64,000 nt of DNA from Lentibacter algarum. Its GTDB lineage: Bacteria > Pseudomonadota > Alphaproteobacteria > Rhodobacterales > Rhodobacteraceae. How positions within the stretch are numbered: the first letter of the stretch is position 1; every line of letters begins with the position of its first letter. Positions 1 through 9,647 of this stretch are shown piece after piece. Where the stretch lies: contig NZ_CP158687.1 of the NCBI RefSeq assembly GCF_040580765.1, positions 3,162,001 to 3,226,000 on the forward strand, in the 5' to 3' direction. A program made the position numbers and the translations under genes. Below the pieces are notes generated by a model that was given only the letters and a program-made list of their open reading frames with translations, searched no databases and was not told where the DNA came from.

Positions 1-37
1 AAACCCGACCCATTGAGGGGGACCAGCCCCACTCAAA

Positions 38-67
38 CTCCCTATGGGATATTTCTGGAAAGAAGAG
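38..67 (+). repeat. 3'-UTR motif, copy A
   Basis: Copy of the dispersed motif GGGATATTTCTGGAAAGA with a purine-rich tail. It lies 11 nt past the stop codon of the minus-strand desaturase gene, so it would be read as its reverse complement in that gene's 3' UTR. A GC-rich imperfect hairpin (about 13-34) follows in the transcript direction. Confidence 0.7.
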
Positions 68-78
68 GTAGGCTTTGA

Positions 79-1116
79 TCAGGCTGTGAGAGCGCGAGCT
101 TGGCGGAAGGAGAGCAGGCGCTTGCCGTCTTCATCCCAGAGGTGCATGCGGACGGAGGCGAGGCTTTCGCGGATTGTCATGCGGTTTATCTCTCCGAGCT
201 CGGCATTTTCGCGCAGCACTTCTGGCAAGCGATAGAACGGAATGCGCGCGTAGAGATGATGCACATGGTGGATCGCAATATTGGCGCTGAACCAGTTGAG
301 CCATGACGGGAGGATATAGTGCGAGCTACCGTAAAGCGCGGCATCGTGCAAATCCCAGTTTTCGTCGTGGTCCCATGTTGTTTCTTCGAACTGATGCTGG
401 ACGTAGAAGAGCCACATGCCTGCCGTCGCTGCAAGGAGCGTTGAGGGCACGAAAATCAACAGGATTGGGGCCCAGCCGCCAAAATAGTAGATCGTTCCGA
501 GAACAGCCAAAAGCGCAAGATTGGTAAGCATGGCGGACACCCAGTATTTGGGTGTCTTTGTCAGGCCGACTGGGAAGCGTTGCTGAATGAAAAAGAGATA
601 GGCGGGCACAAAGCCGAAGAGGAAGAACGGGTTCCGATAGGCGCGGTATTGAAGCTTCCAGAGCGGTGAGAGGGCCTGATATTCGGCAACTGTCAGGGTG
701 ACGATGTCGCCGATGCCACGCTTTTCGAGATTGCCGTGTGAAGAATGGTGAATCGCATGGGTGCGACGCCAGACATCATAGGGTGTCAGTGTGACGACAC
801 CGAGGACGCGGCCAACCCAATCGCTTGCTGTTCGATTTTTGAAAAGCGAGCCGTGGCCGCAGTCATGCTGAATTGTGAAGAGGCGCAGTAGGAACATAGA
901 GATTGGCACCGAGAGCGCCAATGTGAGCCAGTAACTCACCGAGAGCGATACCCATGCCGCTGCCCAAAGGGCGAGGAAGGGTACAGCCGTGATCAAAAGC
1001 TCAAAGTTGCTGCGCGCGGGATTGGGCTCGCGGAATTTTGCGAGGGTGCTGACCCATTCTTTGGCGGATTTGACTGTTTTGGTCTGCTCGGTCGGGAAGG
1101 CGGATGCGATGTTCAT
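79..1116 (-). CDS. membrane fatty acid desaturase
   Basis: Integral-membrane di-iron desaturase, which would introduce a double bond into membrane lipid acyl chains. The three histidine boxes are visible: HDCGH near residue 85, HAIHHSSHG near 120 and HHVHH near 283. Hydrophobic pairs lie between them, as is usual for this family. An upstream in-frame start at 1167 exists, but the ATG at 1116 (MNIASAF) fits better because the extra 17 residues are very basic and unlike the family. Length is 345 aa. The gene stands alone, with a copy of the 3' repeat just after its stop. Exact regiospecificity cannot be told from sequence. Confidence 0.9.
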   Translation of the reverse strand: MNIASAFPTEQTKTVKSAKEWVSTLAKFREPNPARSNFELLITAVPFLALWAAAWVSLSVSYWLTLALSVPISMFLLRLFTIQHDCGHGSLFKNRTASDWVGRVLGVVTLTPYDVWRRTHAIHHSSHGNLEKRGIGDIVTLTVAEYQALSPLWKLQYRAYRNPFFLFGFVPAYLFFIQQRFPVGLTKTPKYWVSAMLTNLALLAVLGTIYYFGGWAPILLIFVPSTLLAATAGMWLFYVQHQFEETTWDHDENWDLHDAALYGSSHYILPSWLNWFSANIAIHHVHHLYARIPFYRLPEVLRENAELGEINRMTIRESLASVRMHLWDEDGKRLLSFRQARALTA

Positions 1117-1250
1117 ACGTCTCTGTCTTAATTTTTTCTTTGCAAACACATAAAGCAACGAGGGCATGAGGGAAGGGGGAATATGACTTTTTTGGCAAAC
1201 CTGCGCTAAAAGGTAGCTTTTTGGGGCTGAATTTTGACTCGCTTATGGCT

Positions 1251-1967
1251 TTAGGGCGCAAGTTTATGGGCGGCGAGGCGCTCGTAGATGGGCAGGGCTT
1301 TTGCGAGAAGCTCTTGCTGAGCCTCTGTTTCCAGGACGGGCAGTGGCCCTTCGGGGCCGGCGAAGCCTGTGGAGCTGTGCACTGCATTGTACCAATGGGC
1401 GGCCCAGACGCCATCGGAGGGGTGGCCGCCTTTGGGCCAGCTCAGCATCGCGGGATCAAAGGAGAGATCGAGCGCGGTGCAGAGTTTTGTGAGCATCGGT
1501 TCAGGCTCTTCACGGATATCTGCGCTGTCGATGACAAGGGGGGTATGGCTCTCGGCGCGGAGCATCTCGAAGAGTTCGAGCTGTTGGGAGAAGCCGATAT
1601 CAGCGAGGCCGAAGTCTTCATATTTTGCGCCGAAGCTGGCGATTACGCGGGCCGGGTGACGGATCAGAAAGACGTTTTTGACAGTGTTCATCCAGTCGCG
1701 CGGCACCGAGGGCAGCATGTGTTGGCACATGTGCTTTTGGTAGAAGTGCTTTGATATGGGGTTTGTTAGAGACTGTATAACCTGATCTGCATCTTGGGGC
1801 TGGGAGGCGAGAACCTCCTCGCGCATTGGGTGTGCGAGACCCGTTTCACGCAGGTAATGGGCGTAGAAGGGCTCATCGACCACGGCGAAATCGGCGCGGT
1901 TGCCGAAGCTGTACATGAGCGCGGTTGATAGATTCCGTGGGCCGGACCACATTGCGATTTTGGTCAT
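1251..1967 (-). CDS. sulfotransferase-like protein coupled to aminotransferase
   Basis: 238-aa soluble protein with a P-loop-like 5' phosphosulfate-binding motif at the very N-terminus (SGPRNLSTA, residues 9-17) and a second region RHPARVIASF near residue 104, as in PAPS-dependent sulfotransferases. The start overlaps the stop of the upstream branched-chain aminotransferase gene by ATGA, so the two are translationally coupled and probably act on related amino-acid-derived substrates. The substrate is unknown. The fold call rests on the two binding motifs; transfer of sulfate is inferred from the family. Confidence 0.75.
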   Translation of the reverse strand: MTKIAMWSGPRNLSTALMYSFGNRADFAVVDEPFYAHYLRETGLAHPMREEVLASQPQDADQVIQSLTNPISKHFYQKHMCQHMLPSVPRDWMNTVKNVFLIRHPARVIASFGAKYEDFGLADIGFSQQLELFEMLRAESHTPLVIDSADIREEPEPMLTKLCTALDLSFDPAMLSWPKGGHPSDGVWAAHWYNAVHSSTGFAGPEGPLPVLETEAQQELLAKALPIYERLAAHKLAP

Positions 1968-2869
1968 GCGCGGGCCTCAATCAGTGCTTTGTAGAGCGCA
2001 CGGATGCGTTTTGTTACGGGGCCCATTTCCCCTGTCCCGATCTGGCGTCCGTCTATCTCGCTGACGGGGGTTTGTGCGCCGAATGTGCCTGTGAGGAAGG
2101 CTTCATCTGCGCCGTAGGTATCGACAAGCGAATAATTGCGCTCATAAACTGGGATGCCATCAGCGCGGCAAACATCAATCACCTTCTGGCGGGTGATTCC
2201 GTTCATGCAATAGTCGCCTGTACTGGTCCAGACGGCGCCTTTACGCACGATGAAAAAATTGCAGGCGTTGGTTGTGTTTACGAAGCCGTGGACATCAAGC
2301 ATCAGCGCCTCGTCGGCGCCTGCCTTTTCAGCGGCGATGCAGGCGAGAATGCAGTTGAGCTTGGAATGGGAGTTGAGCTTTGGGTCCTGTGTCATCGGCA
2401 GGCCGCGGATGTGAGGGACCGTGGCGAGGCGGATGGGACGCGGGATTTTGGGCTGGGAGTGCTCCATGATGATTGTGATGGTGGGGCCTTGGCGGCTGAG
2501 TGAGGGGTGTTGGAAGGGACGCGTTTTGACCCCCCGAGTGACCATGAGGCGCGCATGGGCGTCTGTTGTCATATCATTTGCGGATTGTGTCTCTAACAGG
2601 GCCGAATAGAGCTCATCACGGGTCATGCCGATATCAAGATCAATCGCTTTGGCGGCCTCAAAGAGCCTGTCAAAATGTTCATCCCAGAAGGCCCATTGAC
2701 CGTTGTAGAGGCGCAAGCCTTCCCATACGCCATCGCCGAGCATGAAACCGCTGTCATAGACAGACACAAGCGCCTCGGCCTTGGGGACGCAGCGGCCGTT
2801 GAGCCAAATCTGGAGGTCTTCGTTGCGTGCATCTTCTTCGGCGGCGTGGGTTGTTATTTTGTCACTCAT
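1964..2869 (-). CDS. class IV (branched-chain-type) aminotransferase
   Basis: PLP-dependent fold-type IV transaminase, 301 aa, of the family of branched-chain amino acid and D-amino acid aminotransferases. The predicted Schiff-base lysine lies in the HSKLN segment near residue 160, and the EALMLD...GFV...N region that contacts PLP follows. The start at 2869 (MSDKITTHAAEED) has a good AGAGG ribosome site 8 nt upstream; the 63 extra in-frame residues before it are unlike the family. The gene is first in a two-gene unit with the sulfotransferase-like gene and faces msrA across about 110 bp. Confidence 0.85.
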   Translation of the reverse strand: MSDKITTHAAEEDARNEDLQIWLNGRCVPKAEALVSVYDSGFMLGDGVWEGLRLYNGQWAFWDEHFDRLFEAAKAIDLDIGMTRDELYSALLETQSANDMTTDAHARLMVTRGVKTRPFQHPSLSRQGPTITIIMEHSQPKIPRPIRLATVPHIRGLPMTQDPKLNSHSKLNCILACIAAEKAGADEALMLDVHGFVNTTNACNFFIVRKGAVWTSTGDYCMNGITRQKVIDVCRADGIPVYERNYSLVDTYGADEAFLTGTFGAQTPVSEIDGRQIGTGEMGPVTKRIRALYKALIEARA

Positions 2870-2978
2870 GTTTCGACCTCTCACGTTTCGGGGATCAGTA
2901 GTAACCTCTCTGTGAGGCCTGTCTACAGGGGAGTTTTTACGCGCTAGAATGAGGGGACGTTTAGCAGGAGTGAAAGCT

Positions 2979-3629
2979 ATGATGTGCTGTGTGAGAGAAA
3001 TGAAGGCCTTGATGCTGGCGGTGTTGATTGCGCTGGCGCTGATGATGCAAGCCATCATGGCTGAGGCAGGTCCGCGCGAGGAGATTGTTGTCGCTGGTGG
3101 CTGTTTCTGGTGTGTGGAGTCTGACTTTGAGGGGGTTCCCGGTGTGATTGCTGCGGTCTCAGGCTTTGCCGGTGGGAAATCGACAAACCCGACTTACAAG
3201 GATCACACAGGACATTATGAGGTTGTGAAGATCACTTTTGATGCGGGAAAGATCAGCCGTGACGAGATTTTGCACAAGTTCATGCGCTCGATTGATCCGA
3301 CGGATGATGGCGGGCAGTTTTGTGACCGAGGGCCTGCGTATAAGACAGCGCTGTTTTATAACGGCACAGATCAGCGGGTGGCCGCTGAGCAGGCTGTGAG
3401 CGCGGCGGGTCAGGACTTGGGGCGCAAAATCGTTACTAAGATTTTGCCGCTGAGCGGCTTTTACCCAGCCGAGGACTATCATCAGGATTATTATAAGAGC
3501 TCTGATATTGTCCTGACGCGGGCGGGTCCGAAGAGCAAGGCAAGTGCGTATAAGTTTTATCGCAAGGCCTGTGGTCGTGACGCAAAGGTGAAGGCTCTCT
3601 GGGGCGGTGCAGCGCCGTTTGCGGGGTAG
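2979..3629 (+). CDS. msrA: peptide methionine-S-sulfoxide reductase, exported
   Basis: Reduces the S epimer of methionine sulfoxide in proteins. The GGCFWC active-site motif with its catalytic cysteine sits near residues 41-46, followed by the family segments DPTDDGGQFCDRG and EDYHQDYY. The N-terminus is a clear signal peptide (basic start, LMLAVLIALALMMQAIMAEA), so the enzyme should work in the periplasm, unlike cytoplasmic MsrA. The ATG at 2979 is chosen because AGGAG lies 8 nt upstream; a second ATG follows directly. Length is 216 aa. A perfect hairpin terminator lies downstream at 3671. Confidence 0.93.
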   Translation: MMCCVREMKALMLAVLIALALMMQAIMAEAGPREEIVVAGGCFWCVESDFEGVPGVIAAVSGFAGGKSTNPTYKDHTGHYEVVKITFDAGKISRDEILHKFMRSIDPTDDGGQFCDRGPAYKTALFYNGTDQRVAAEQAVSAAGQDLGRKIVTKILPLSGFYPAEDYHQDYYKSSDIVLTRAGPKSKASAYKFYRKACGRDAKVKALWGGAAPFAG

Positions 3630-3670
3630 GTTGCGCCGCGTATTGGTGGTGAGGCGGCTTTGCCCCATCA

Positions 3671-3697
3671 GTTTCAAAAGCCGAGGGCTTTTGAAAC
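3671..3697. terminator. bidirectional hairpin terminator
   Basis: Perfect 10-bp inverted repeat GTTTCAAAAG / CTTTTGAAAC with a 7-nt loop, between the converging msrA and PfkB genes. The A/T-rich arm ends would supply U-rich tails in both directions. Confidence 0.7.
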
Positions 3698-3698
3698 C

Positions 3699-3731
3699 TC
3701 TCCCCTAGGATATTTCTAGAACGAGGAAGAG
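3699..3731 (+). repeat. 3'-UTR motif, copy B
   Basis: Copy of the dispersed motif (AGGATATTTCTAGAACGAGG plus tail), 4 nt past the stop of the minus-strand PfkB kinase gene and next to the 10-bp hairpin at 3671-3697. Confidence 0.65.
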
Positions 3732-3735
3732 TCAG

Positions 3736-4605
3736 CTAGGCTTGAGCCTTTAGGAAGCTGTCGACTGCGGAGCGAGAGGGGATGGCGTCAGCTGTCCCTC
3801 TTTTTGTGACTTTGAGGGCAGAGGCGGCGGCGGCGCAGCGCAAGGCGTCTTGCAGGCTTTGGCCTTCCTGCAGGGCGGCGGCGAGATAGCCTGTGAAAGT
3901 ATCGCCTGCGCCTGTTGTGTCTAGCGCTTGCACGGGGAAGGCCGAGAAGCGCTGTTTGCCTTTGGATGTCAGGGCGTAGCCGCCTTTTGAGCCTTCGGTT
4001 ACCACGATCGTTTCGGGGGAAAGATCGGCTGTGCTTTTGGCCTCAGACAGTTGTTTCATTTCGACAGCATTGAGAATGAGAATATCGGTCAGCGGCAGGA
4101 GCGCGGCTGTTGCCGCGGCATTGAAGGGCGCGGCGGCGTAGAGCACTTTGAGGCCAAGACTGCGCGCGAGTGTGGCGGCCTCAAAAGCAAGGTTGGTCTC
4201 GTTTTGGAGAAGCAGCATATCGCCGCGCTTTGCGCTAAGCAGAGCGGTTTTGAGCTGTGTCAGAGACTGCTGCATGTTGGCACCAGGGAAAACGACGATA
4301 GCGTTTTCGCCCTTTGGGTCCACATTGATAATCGCGTGGGCTGTTGGGGCGGTGACCTCGGAGATATGCGTGGTGTCGACGCCGAGCGCTTTGAGGCGGG
4401 AGACGGCCCATGCACCATCGGGGCCGACTGCGCCGATATGCACCACACGCGCACCAGCTTGGGCCGCGGCGACCGACTGGTTTGCGCCCTTGCCGCCGAG
4501 GCCTGTGCTGTGGCTCTCGGCGAGGATGGTTTCGCCCGGCGCGGGGAGGTGAGGAACCTCGTAGAAGTGGTCGAGGTTGATCGAGCCGAGGCAGAAGAGC
4601 GTCAT
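3736..4605 (-). CDS. PfkB-family sugar kinase, ribokinase-like
   Basis: 289-aa carbohydrate kinase of the ribokinase/PfkB fold. Signature 1 is seen as GLGGKGANQSVAAAQAGA near residues 36-53, and signature 2, with the anion hole and catalytic Asp, as DTTGAGDTF near 230. Both match ribokinase most closely (GGKGANQ is typical of RbsK). It lies 3 nt downstream of the malic enzyme gene, so the two are probably cotranscribed. Without a ribose transporter nearby the true sugar, which could be ribose or a nucleoside, stays open. Confidence 0.85.
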   Translation of the reverse strand: MTLFCLGSINLDHFYEVPHLPAPGETILAESHSTGLGGKGANQSVAAAQAGARVVHIGAVGPDGAWAVSRLKALGVDTTHISEVTAPTAHAIINVDPKGENAIVVFPGANMQQSLTQLKTALLSAKRGDMLLLQNETNLAFEAATLARSLGLKVLYAAAPFNAAATAALLPLTDILILNAVEMKQLSEAKSTADLSPETIVVTEGSKGGYALTSKGKQRFSAFPVQALDTTGAGDTFTGYLAAALQEGQSLQDALRCAAAASALKVTKRGTADAIPSRSAVDSFLKAQA

Positions 4606-4608
4606 GGT

Positions 4609-6864
4609 TTACCCGACTTTGCAGGCGGCGAGCACGGCCATGTTCAGGATGTCATTGACTGTCGAGACAGTGGAACAAATCTGGATGCTTTCGTCGATGC
4701 CCGCAAGAATGGGGCCAATAACTGTTGCGCCGGCCATTTCCTGCATCAGCTTTGTACTGATGGAGGCGGAGTGACGCGCAGGAACGACGAGGATATTGGC
4801 GGGACCTGTGAGGCGCGAGAAGGGGTAGCTTTTTTGCGCCTGAGCATTCAGCGCGACATCGACTGTCATCTCGCCCTCATACTCGAAATCAGCGCCGCGG
4901 GCTTCAAGAACGCTTGGTGCCTTGTGCATCTTCTCGGCGCGCTCGGAGCGCGGGTAGCCGAATGTGGAGAAGCTGACGAATGCGACGCGGGGCTCAAGGC
5001 CCAAGTGGCGTGCGACATCGGCTGAGCGCTCGGCGATTGTGGCGAGGTCTTGCTCGTCAGGCCATTCGTGGACGAGCGTATCGCCAACGAGAACAATGCG
5101 GCCTTTGTGAAGCAGTGCCGTGACGCCCACTGCGCCTGCTTCGGCGCTTGCGTCAAACACCATGTTGATGCGTTGCATTACGTGTGCCGACTTGCGGGTA
5201 GCACCTGTGATGAGGCCTTCGCCATGACCATGGGCCAGCATAAGCGCTGCGAACACGTGACGGTCGCGCGCAGCGAGGCGGTGCACATCGTGGCGGTCAA
5301 ACCCTTGACGCTGGAGGCGCTTGTAGAGGAAGGCCTTGTATTCGGCCAAGTGGGGCGAATTGGCGGCGTTGACGATTTCGAGCTCGCCAACAGCATCGGC
5401 CATGCCTTCGGCAGTGAGCTTGGTTTTTACATCATCCTCGCGGCCTACGACGAGGGCACGGCCCATGCCAGAGCGTTGATACTGGACGGCGGCGCGCAGC
5501 ACGCGGGGATCATCGCCTTCGGCGAAGATCATTGTCGCCTGATTTTGACGGGCGCGGGCGTTGAGGCTGCGCAGGATGCTGGCTGTCGGGTCCATCCGCG
5601 ATTTGAGGGAGGCCTCATAGGCGTCCATATCAATGATCGGGCGGCGGGCGACGCCTGTGTCCATACCTGCCTTGGCGACGGCGGGAGGGATCACATAAAT
5701 CAGGCGCGGATCAAACGGTGTCGGGATGATGTAGTCGCGCCCGAAGCTGAGCTTTTTGCCATAGGCCATTGCGACTTCGTCAGGGACATCCTCGCGCGCC
5801 AGTTTGGCCAGCGCTTCGGCGCAGGCGATTTTCATTTCGTCGTTGATGGCGCGAGCGTGGATATCGAGCGCGCCGCGGAAGAGATAGGGGAAGCCGAGGA
5901 CGTTGTTCACTTGATTGGGATAATCCGAGCGGCCTGTGGCGACGATCACGTCTTCGCGCACGGCATGGGCCTCTTCGGGTGTGATCTCGGGGTCAGGATT
6001 GGCCATGGCGAAGATCACGGCGTTTTTGCCCATGGAGGCGACCATCTCTTGCGTGACCGCGCCTTTGGCGGAGACGCCAAGGAAGACATCGGCGCCATCC
6101 ATGGCTTCTGCGAGTGTGCGCGCAGGCGTGTTGGCGGCGTGAGCCGATTTCCACTGGTTCATGCCTTCGGTGCGGCCCTGATAGATCACGCCTTTGGTAT
6201 CGCAAAGGATGCAGTTGTCGTGCTTTGCGCCCATGACTTTGATCAGTTCGATACAAGCGATGCCTGCTGCGCCAGCGCCGTTAACGACGATTTTGACGTC
6301 TTCGATTTTCTTGCCGGAAATTTGCAGGGCGTTGAGAAGCCCAGCTGCGCAGATCACGGCTGTGCCGTGTTGGTCGTCGTGGAAGACGGGGATATCCATC
6401 TGCTCTTTGAGAGTTTGCTCGATGATGAAGCATTCGGGCGCTTTGATGTCTTCGAGGTTGATGCCGCCGAATGTCGGGCCCATCAGGCGCACGGCGTTGA
6501 TAAACTCGTCGGGGTCTTCTGTATCAAGCTCAAGATCGATTGAGTTGACATCAGCAAAGCGTTTGAAGAGTACGGCCTTGCCCTCCATCACGGGCTTGGA
6601 GCCGAGCGCGCCCAGATTGCCAAGGCCGAGGACGGCCGTACCGTTGGAGATCACGGCGACGAGATTGCCTTTGTTGGTGTAGTCATAGGCGAGCTCTGGA
6701 TTGGCGGCGATGTCTTCGCAAGGGACGGCAACGCCCGGAGAGTAGGCAAGAGAAAGATCCCGCTGTGTTGTCATGGGGACAGTTGCCTGCACCTCCCATT
6801 TGCCAGGTGTTGGCTCAAGGTGAAAGGCAAGGGCGTCTTCGCGGGAGATCTTCTGCTTGGTCAT
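4609..6864 (-). CDS. maeB: NADP-dependent malic enzyme with phosphotransacetylase-like tail
   Basis: 751-aa MaeB-type malic enzyme that decarboxylates malate to pyruvate with reduction of NADP. Order of parts: malic N-terminal domain (Tyr in YSPGVAVPC near residue 40, VMEGKAVLFKRFADVN), NAD(P)-binding domain (VNGAGAAGIACIE near 195), then from about residue 430 a phosphotransacetylase-like domain, which in this family is regulatory, often acetyl-CoA responsive, and not catalytic. The full length equals the family's usual size. It starts 146 bp from mutS in the divergent direction. Confidence 0.93.
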   Translation of the reverse strand: MTKQKISREDALAFHLEPTPGKWEVQATVPMTTQRDLSLAYSPGVAVPCEDIAANPELAYDYTNKGNLVAVISNGTAVLGLGNLGALGSKPVMEGKAVLFKRFADVNSIDLELDTEDPDEFINAVRLMGPTFGGINLEDIKAPECFIIEQTLKEQMDIPVFHDDQHGTAVICAAGLLNALQISGKKIEDVKIVVNGAGAAGIACIELIKVMGAKHDNCILCDTKGVIYQGRTEGMNQWKSAHAANTPARTLAEAMDGADVFLGVSAKGAVTQEMVASMGKNAVIFAMANPDPEITPEEAHAVREDVIVATGRSDYPNQVNNVLGFPYLFRGALDIHARAINDEMKIACAEALAKLAREDVPDEVAMAYGKKLSFGRDYIIPTPFDPRLIYVIPPAVAKAGMDTGVARRPIIDMDAYEASLKSRMDPTASILRSLNARARQNQATMIFAEGDDPRVLRAAVQYQRSGMGRALVVGREDDVKTKLTAEGMADAVGELEIVNAANSPHLAEYKAFLYKRLQRQGFDRHDVHRLAARDRHVFAALMLAHGHGEGLITGATRKSAHVMQRINMVFDASAEAGAVGVTALLHKGRIVLVGDTLVHEWPDEQDLATIAERSADVARHLGLEPRVAFVSFSTFGYPRSERAEKMHKAPSVLEARGADFEYEGEMTVDVALNAQAQKSYPFSRLTGPANILVVPARHSASISTKLMQEMAGATVIGPILAGIDESIQICSTVSTVNDILNMAVLAACKVG

Positions 6865-7010
6865 TTTTGGCCTGATTCAATACTGGTTTAATAAGGGGTC
6901 GGGCAGTCATAGCCTTTGTCGGCGCTTCTCTCAAACGATTTCAGACTTTCGGCTTTCGCGCGGTCGCTTGGCAGATTAGTTTGGCCCCAACCATTCGGGG
7001 GGATGAGCCT

Positions 7011-9647
7011 GTGAGCGCTGCCAAGCCAACTGTGACGCCAATGATGGCGCAGTATCTTGAGATTAAGGGGAATTACCCCGAGGCGCTCTTGTTTTATCGC
7101 ATGGGCGACTTTTACGAGATGTTCTTTGACGATGCTGTGGCAGCGTCGGAAGCGCTGGATATTGCGCTGACCAAGCGAGGCAAACACGACGGCGAGGATA
7201 TTGCCATGTGCGGTGTGCCCCATCATGCGGCTGAGAACTACCTTTTGACGCTTATTCGCAAGGGCTTTCGTGTGGCTGTTTGTGAACAGTTGGAAAGTCC
7301 CGAAGAGGCCAAGAAGCGCGGCTATAAATCAGTTGTGCGGCGGGATGTTGTGCGGCTTGTCACGCCGGGCACGCTGACAGAAGACAGCCTTTTGGAGGCG
7401 CGCCGCAACAACTTTTTGGCGGCGTATATCGAGATTCGCGATGTGGCAGGGCTGGCTTGGCTTGATATGTCCACAGGTGACTTTCGGGTTATGGAGCTAT
7501 CGCGCGTGCGGCTGGGGCCAGAGCTTGCGCGGCTTTCACCGAGTGAAATTGTTTTTGCGGATGCACAGTTTAACGAGCTTGCGCCGCTGGCTGAGGAACA
7601 AGGCGTCGCTGTGAGCGAACTGGGCAAGGCCAGCTTTGACAGCGAGGGGGCTCAGAAGCGGCTCTGTACCTTTTTTGAAGTCGAGACCTTGGACGCTTTT
7701 GGCCAATTTTCACGCGCTGAAGTTTCGGCGCTGGGGGCTGTGCTTGATTATCTGGAGATCACCCAGAAGGGGAAGCTGCCGCTTTTGGCAGCACCCGTGC
7801 GCGAAGTGGCGGGACGGGTTATGCAGATTGATGCGGCCACGCGGCGCAATCTTGAGCTGACGCGCTCTATGCAGGGTGCGCGCGCTGGCTCGCTTCTGGG
7901 GGCGATTGACCGCACGTTGACAGCGCAGGGCGCGCGGCTTTTGGAGCGGCGGGTTAGCTCGCCCTCTTGTGACGTGGCCGAGATTTCTGCGCGTCTGGAT
8001 GCTGTGAGTGTTGGGCTGGCTGATACAGGGTTTCTGGCGGACACTCGTGACAGCTTGCGCCATGTGCCAGATATGGAGCGCGCGCTTTCAAGGCTTGGGC
8101 TAGAGCGCGGCGGGCCGAGAGACTTGGCGAGTATTCGCAACGGTCTTGGGAAAGCGGGTGATATAGGCTCTAATATGGCCAAACTTGAGCTGCCCACGCT
8201 TTTGAGAGAAGCAGGCCAAAAGCTTTTGGGGCATGATGCACTCGTTGATCTGCTTGATGCGGCGCTTGTGGCGGAGCCGCCTTTGTTTGCCCGCGATGGC
8301 GGGTTTGTGGCAGCCGGCTATGACGAAGAGCTCGACGCCAGCCGCGCCTTGCGCGACGAGGGACGCGGCGTGATTGCTAAGATGCAGGCGGACTATGCCG
8401 CTGACACGGGGATTGCGGCGCTCAAGATCAAGCACAACAATGTGCTTGGGTATTTCATCGAGGTGACGGCGACCCATGCGGAGAAAATGTTGGGCGCGCC
8501 ACTTAACGAACGCTTCAAACACCGCCAAACCACCGCCAATCAGGTGCGCTTTACCACGCCTGAATTGAACGAGATGGAAACACGAATACTCAATGCGGGC
8601 GGACGCGCGACCGAGATTGAGCTGCGGATTTTTGGCGAGCTGCGCGGTGCCATTCTGGCGGAGCAGGAGGCTGTCTTTGCGGCCACGGGGGCGCTGGCCG
8701 AAATCGACCTTGCCCTTGGGCTTGCCAGCATCGCGCGGGAAGAAGATTGGGCACGGCCCTCCGTTGACATGAGCCATGCGCTTGAGATCAGCCAAGGGCG
8801 CCACCCCGTTGTGGAGCAGGCTTTGCGGCGGCAGGGTAGCACAAGCTTTGTCCCGAATGACTGCGTGTTGGCTGAAGACGACCAGCTTTGGCTTCTGACG
8901 GGACCGAACATGGCGGGTAAGTCGACCTTTCTACGCCAGAATGCGCTGATTGCTGTGCTGGCACAGATGGGAAGCTATGTGCCTGCGGTGGCGGCACGTG
9001 TGGGGATTGTGAGCCAGCTTTTCAGCCGTGTGGGCGCGAGTGATGATCTGGCACGGGGGCGCTCGACTTTTATGGTCGAGATGGTGGAAACCGCCGCGAT
9101 CCTCAATCAGGCGGATGAACGTGCGCTTGTTATTCTCGACGAGATTGGGCGCGGCACGGCGACGTATGATGGCCTCTCGATTGCTTGGGCCACGCTGGAG
9201 CACTTGCACGAGAGCAACCACTGCCGCGCGCTTTTTGCGACGCACTATCATGAAATGACCCAGCTGTCTGACAAGCTTGAGCGCTGCTCCAACGCCACTG
9301 TCATGGTGAAAGAGTGGGAGGGCGATATCATCTTCTTGCATGAGGTGCGCAAAGGTGTCGCGGACCGCTCTTATGGGGTGCAGGTTGCCAAGTTGGCTGG
9401 TCTGCCCGAGAGCGTGATTGCGCGGGCGCGTGTTGTGCTTGACGCGTTGGAGAAGGGCGAGCGGGAAGGCTCTGCAAAGGCCGTTATTGACGATTTGCCA
9501 TTGTTTAGTGCCACACCTGCGCCCGCACCAGTAAAGGCCAAGGAGAGTGAAGTGGAAGGCGCTTTGGCCGACGTCTTCCCCGACGAGCTGACGCCGCGCG
9601 AGGCGCTGGCTGTGCTTTACGAGCTGAAGGCAAAGATGGCTAAGTGA
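7011..9647 (+). CDS. mutS: DNA mismatch repair ATPase MutS
   Basis: Recognises mismatches and small loops in newly made DNA. N-terminal mismatch-binding domain with the Phe-X-Glu motif in MGDFYEMFFDDA; C-terminal ABC-type ATPase with Walker A GPNMAGKST near residue 631, Walker B VILDEIGRGTATYDG and ATHYHE. The start is put at GTG 7011 (VSAAKPTVTPMM), which has a GGGGGGAT ribosome site about 8 nt before it; a TTG at 6981 would add 10 residues with no such site. Length is 878 aa. Its end overlaps the converging phosphotransferase gene by 8 nt. Confidence 0.95.
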   Translation: MSAAKPTVTPMMAQYLEIKGNYPEALLFYRMGDFYEMFFDDAVAASEALDIALTKRGKHDGEDIAMCGVPHHAAENYLLTLIRKGFRVAVCEQLESPEEAKKRGYKSVVRRDVVRLVTPGTLTEDSLLEARRNNFLAAYIEIRDVAGLAWLDMSTGDFRVMELSRVRLGPELARLSPSEIVFADAQFNELAPLAEEQGVAVSELGKASFDSEGAQKRLCTFFEVETLDAFGQFSRAEVSALGAVLDYLEITQKGKLPLLAAPVREVAGRVMQIDAATRRNLELTRSMQGARAGSLLGAIDRTLTAQGARLLERRVSSPSCDVAEISARLDAVSVGLADTGFLADTRDSLRHVPDMERALSRLGLERGGPRDLASIRNGLGKAGDIGSNMAKLELPTLLREAGQKLLGHDALVDLLDAALVAEPPLFARDGGFVAAGYDEELDASRALRDEGRGVIAKMQADYAADTGIAALKIKHNNVLGYFIEVTATHAEKMLGAPLNERFKHRQTTANQVRFTTPELNEMETRILNAGGRATEIELRIFGELRGAILAEQEAVFAATGALAEIDLALGLASIAREEDWARPSVDMSHALEISQGRHPVVEQALRRQGSTSFVPNDCVLAEDDQLWLLTGPNMAGKSTFLRQNALIAVLAQMGSYVPAVAARVGIVSQLFSRVGASDDLARGRSTFMVEMVETAAILNQADERALVILDEIGRGTATYDGLSIAWATLEHLHESNHCRALFATHYHEMTQLSDKLERCSNATVMVKEWEGDIIFLHEVRKGVADRSYGVQVAKLAGLPESVIARARVVLDALEKGEREGSAKAVIDDLPLFSATPAPAPVKAKESEVEGALADVFPDELTPREALAVLYELKAKMAK

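Noticed and set aside
5050..6543. 497-codon open frame opposite maeB
   Set aside because: Lies wholly inside maeB on the other strand, has His/Asp/Ala-rich composition with no domain; a mirror of codon bias.
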